From: Chromatiaceae bacterium
GTDB taxonomy: Bacteria > Pseudomonadota > Gammaproteobacteria > Chromatiales > Chromatiaceae
Reading direction: 5' to 3'
NCBI GenBank assembly: GCA_012962365.1
Contig: DTXR01000065.1
Location: 1 to 8,603 of the forward strand
DNA length: 8,603 nucleotides
The position numbers were made by a program, and so were the translations under genes. Shown in pieces: positions 6,970 to 8,603 of this stretch (position 1 is its first letter; each line of letters opens with the position of its first letter). The notes beneath the pieces were generated by a model. The model worked only from the letters and a program-made list of their open reading frames with translations, was not told the origin of the DNA and did not search any database.

Positions 6970-7008
6970 CACAGCCTGCGACAGAAGGCTTTTCGGTCGC
7001 AGGCTGTG
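6970..7008 (-). promoter_or_regulatory. bufA-doxX intergenic stem-loop
   Basis: A perfect 13-bp inverted repeat, CACAGCCTGCGAC (6970-6982) and its complement (6996-7008), with a 13-nt loop. It starts 9 nt after the bufferin stop and lies before the doxX ribosome-binding site. On the minus-strand transcript no U-run follows it, so it is unlikely to be a full terminator. It may stabilise the upstream mRNA end or lower doxX expression relative to bufA. Confidence 0.7.
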
Positions 7009-7017
7009 TGTCAGTCG

Positions 7018-7266
7018 TTATTTTTTTACTTTTCCACCTACGATTTTTTCGCAAGTGCCTTCCGGCACATAGACCCACTCATCGGCATCGCCATCTTTTG
7101 TGGATTGTCCGGCACAGGCGTGGCTCGAGGTACCACAATCATTTTTTCCGGCCTTGGCAATACCCATACATTTTTCAAAACCGGGCTTGCCGGCCAAGGC
7201 GCTTCCGCTGATGCCCAGTGACAGCATGGCTACAGTAACAGCGCTGAGAATAATGGATTTTTTCAT
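7018..7266 (-). CDS. bufA1: bufferin-type RiPP precursor (DUF2282, BufA1-like)
   Basis: An 82-residue peptide with a clear Sec signal (residues 1-25, cleavage after SALA) and a mature part of 57 residues. It matches the DUF2282/BufA1 pattern: [13 protein letters not shown], the [16 protein letters not shown] core and [12 protein letters not shown]. Four cysteines lie at 33, 44, 51 and 72. In the characterised Caulobacter bufferin, cysteines are modified by the DUF692 enzyme BufB with BufC, and the exported product binds copper and protects the cell; a similar role is inferred here. Ribosome-binding site AAGGAG (7279-7274), 7 nt before ATG. The next gene on this strand is doxX, and no bufB or bufC lies between them. 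The symbol follows the family rather than a proven product. Confidence 0.9.
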   Translation of the reverse strand: MKKSIILSAVTVAMLSLGISGSALAGKPGFEKCMGIAKAGKNDCGTSSHACAGQSTKDGDADEWVYVPEGTCEKIVGGKVKK

Positions 7267-7486
7267 GGAGAATCTCCTTCTAGTGTGTTTGTCCCGAATC
7301 CGCTAACGGTTCAGGTATGTGTGAATTAACGTTCTAAAGCAAACCGGAACAATTTCCCGGTTCGGATACAATGACCTGACAAAATGCGAATTTGTTTCTG
7401 CCTGTTAGTATTATTTTTCCGTATTGAAACAAACTGTTCATTGCCGGGGTCTTGCATAGTAGTGAATGAAGCCGGAACATACCACC
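7267..7486. promoter_or_regulatory. divergent promoter region of bufA1 and the anti-sigma-like gene
   Basis: This roughly 220-bp gap holds no gene I can support and must contain both divergent promoters. It has an inverted repeat AACCGG (7342-7347) / CCGGTT (7357-7362) with a 9-nt spacer. On the plus strand a GGAACA (7346-7351) and TACAAT (7367-7372) are spaced by 15 nt, reminiscent of an ECF -35 with a sigma70-like -10. On the minus strand GTATCC (7369-7364) could be a -35-like element of the type described for Caulobacter SigF. The boundaries of the real promoters are not determined. Confidence 0.4.
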
Positions 7487-8200
7487 ATGAACTGTAAACA
7501 ATTCCAGAACCTGTTGATGGAAGATCCGTCCTGCGAGGATGATGCATTTCTTTCGCACAAGGCGCATTGTGCCTCTTGTGCCCGGGAGTGGACGCAGGCT
7601 CAGGAGTTTGAAGCCCTTTTGCGTAAGGCCCTATCCGTAAAGCCGGAAAAGGAATTGCAGGTTGGCTTGTCAAGGCAGCGTCCTTCCGATTGGTGGTGGC
7701 AGACAGCAGTCAGGGTGGTGTCGGTGTTATTGCTGATTGGTGTGTCCGTCGCGGGATTCAACCTGGCCCATCAACTGTTTTCTACAGAGGATCTGCATGC
7801 GCTGGTGGTGCGGCATATACAGAAAGAACCGGAAATGCTGGGTCAAAAGCCGCCCCTTGGGGAAATAGAGCTGATGGAAGTGCTGTCTCACATGGGGTTC
7901 AGCCTGAGTGCCATGCCCGCCGTGGTTACAGCGGCGGCACCTTGCTGGATACGCGAGGGGCGGGGCATGCATCTGGTGGTGCAGGGAGACCGCGGGCCGG
8001 TTACGATTCTCCTGATGCCCGGGGAGCATGTGCAGCAATCGCGGAAGGTGATTGCTGTTTCCCTGTCCGGAAAGCTGGTTCCCACGGATTGGGGAAGCAT
8101 GGCGGTTGTCAGTCATGCCGGTGACGATATCGAGCCGCTAATGAGAACTCTGCAGCATGATGTTCGCTGGAAAGGTACGCCTGCCGGGGGGTCGTTCTAA
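7487..8200 (+). CDS. membrane-anchored zinc anti-sigma-factor-like protein (DUF3379 type)
   Basis: A 237-residue protein. I prefer ATG 7487 because it gives the family-like start MNCKQFQNLLMEDP; an in-frame ATG at 7466 would add seven residues and cannot be excluded. The cytoplasmic N-terminus carries a zinc anti-sigma-type cluster, HKAHCASC (His24, His27, Cys28, Cys31), preceded by Cys3. One transmembrane helix spans about 73-93, and a periplasmic domain of about 140 residues follows, beginning with STEDLHALVVRHIQKEPEML as in DUF3379 proteins. Such proteins are thought to bind an ECF sigma factor and release it on envelope signals. No sigma-factor gene is upstream: the neighbour is the divergent bufferin. 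It converges on rph with a 16-nt gap and no terminator seen. Confidence 0.8.
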   Translation: MNCKQFQNLLMEDPSCEDDAFLSHKAHCASCAREWTQAQEFEALLRKALSVKPEKELQVGLSRQRPSDWWWQTAVRVVSVLLLIGVSVAGFNLAHQLFSTEDLHALVVRHIQKEPEMLGQKPPLGEIELMEVLSHMGFSLSAMPAVVTAAAPCWIREGRGMHLVVQGDRGPVTILLMPGEHVQQSRKVIAVSLSGKLVPTDWGSMAVVSHAGDDIEPLMRTLQHDVRWKGTPAGGSF

Positions 8201-8216
8201 CCGATGGTATTTTGTA

Positions 8217-8603
8217 TCAGCTTGACGGGACTTTCAGTACCTTCTGCTGTTCGGAGATGATTTCCCGGATGCCCTTGGCAGCCAGGGCGAGCATCTGGTT
8301 CATCTCGTCGCTGCTGAATACGGCACCTTCCGCTGTTCCCTGCACTTCGATGAATCCGCCAGTTTCGTTCATGACGACATTCATGTCGGTTTCGGCATTG
8401 GAATCTTCGGCATAGTCCAGATCCAGCACCGGGATGCCGGCATAGATGCCTGTGGAGACCGATGCAACATGGTGGATGATGGGGTTTTCGGTCAGTCTTC
8501 CGTTCTTCAGCAGTCCATCCACGGCCATGGCCAGCGCGACGAAACCACCGGAGATGGAGGCCGTGCGCGTGCCGCCGTCTGCTTGGATTACGTCGCAATC
8601 CAG
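8217..8603 (-). CDS. rph: RNase PH, C-terminal half (5' end beyond window)
   Basis: The frame is open to the right edge; 128 residues plus the stop are visible, about half of the usual 238 or so. RNase PH is a cytoplasmic phosphorolytic 3'-5' exoribonuclease that trims tRNA 3' ends. Diagnostic stretches are [16 protein letters not shown] at the edge, [15 protein letters not shown], then the catalytic acidic region [20 protein letters not shown], followed by [16 protein letters not shown] and MLALAAKGI. The C-terminal end looks normal, with no sign of truncation. It is transcribed toward the bufferin island, and rdgB, its common downstream neighbour, lies about 5.4 kb further on in the same orientation. 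Confidence 0.97.
   Translation of the reverse strand: MDCDVIQADGGTRTASISGGFVALAMAVDGLLKNGRLTENPIIHHVASVSTGIYAGIPVLDLDYAEDSNAETDMNVVMNETGGFIEVQGTAEGAVFSSDEMNQMLALAAKGIREIISEQQKVLKVPSS

Noticed and set aside
6934..6972. Upstream ATG extension of DoxX
   Set aside because: The AGGAGG site 7 nt before ATG 6933 decides the start; the longer version would begin at the foot of the intergenic stem-loop without a ribosome-binding site.
6415..7008. The two hairpins as ends of a mobile element or small CRISPR-like repeats
   Set aside because: The stems share only a short CCTGC/GCAGG core, there is no spacer array, no transposase and no target-site duplication. They fit a terminator and an intergenic stem-loop.
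7267..7486. A small gene between bufA1 and the anti-sigma-like gene
   Set aside because: No frame in this gap has a start with a ribosome-binding site and a plausible product; the frames present are short or run antisense into the flanking genes.

Overview
The window looks like a piece of a gammaproteobacterial chromosome. RNase PH (rph) and the inosine/xanthosine triphosphate pyrophosphatase gene (rdgB) lie on the same strand, genes that are usually close neighbours in that class. The DUF3379-type anti-sigma-like protein, the bufferin and the DoxX protein also fit proteobacteria. Base composition is moderately GC-rich. I cannot name the genus; a free-living chemolithotrophic or sulfur-cycle gammaproteobacterium would fit but is only a guess. 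No tRNA, rRNA, CRISPR array, transposase or integrase was seen.

Layout. (1) 3-1199, plus strand: the 3' part of a large two-domain protein. It opens with the end of a papain-like (C1) cysteine peptidase domain, marked by the Asn-Ser-Trp active-site segment, and continues into a serine alpha/beta-hydrolase domain with GHSTGG. (2) 2780-1193, minus strand: rdgB, translationally coupled to a class I SAM-dependent methyltransferase whose stop codon overlaps the end of gene 1. (3) 2972-6402, plus strand: a tight four-gene operon for an exported redox pathway. It encodes a thioredoxin-like CxxC protein, a Tat-signal small subunit of the gluconate 2-dehydrogenase subunit 3 family, a GMC-family FAD oxidoreductase, and a ScsC/DsbA-like thiol oxidoreductase. 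(4) A bidirectional terminator at 6415-6463. (5) 7266-6475, minus strand: a bufferin-type peptide precursor (DUF2282, BufA1-like) and a DoxX membrane protein. (6) 7487-8200, plus strand: a membrane-anchored zinc anti-sigma-factor-like protein (DUF3379 type). (7) 8603-8217, minus strand: the C-terminal half of rph.

How the parts may work together. Blocks 3 to 6 form a roughly 5.2-kb insert between two housekeeping genes that are often adjacent. Nearly every product in it is predicted to act at or outside the inner membrane and has cysteine, metal or redox chemistry. Bufferins are copper-binding peptides that protect against copper. ScsC proteins take their name from suppression of copper sensitivity. 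DUF3379 proteins resemble zinc anti-sigma factors that sense envelope stress. My inference is an envelope thiol/copper-stress module. Its unusual points are that the two genes normally needed to modify a bufferin (bufB/DUF692 and bufC/DUF2063) are missing between bufA and doxX, that a GMC flavoprotein apparently lacking the usual catalytic His/Asn pair is co-transcribed with two thiol-disulfide proteins, and that the anti-sigma-like gene has no sigma-factor partner in the window.
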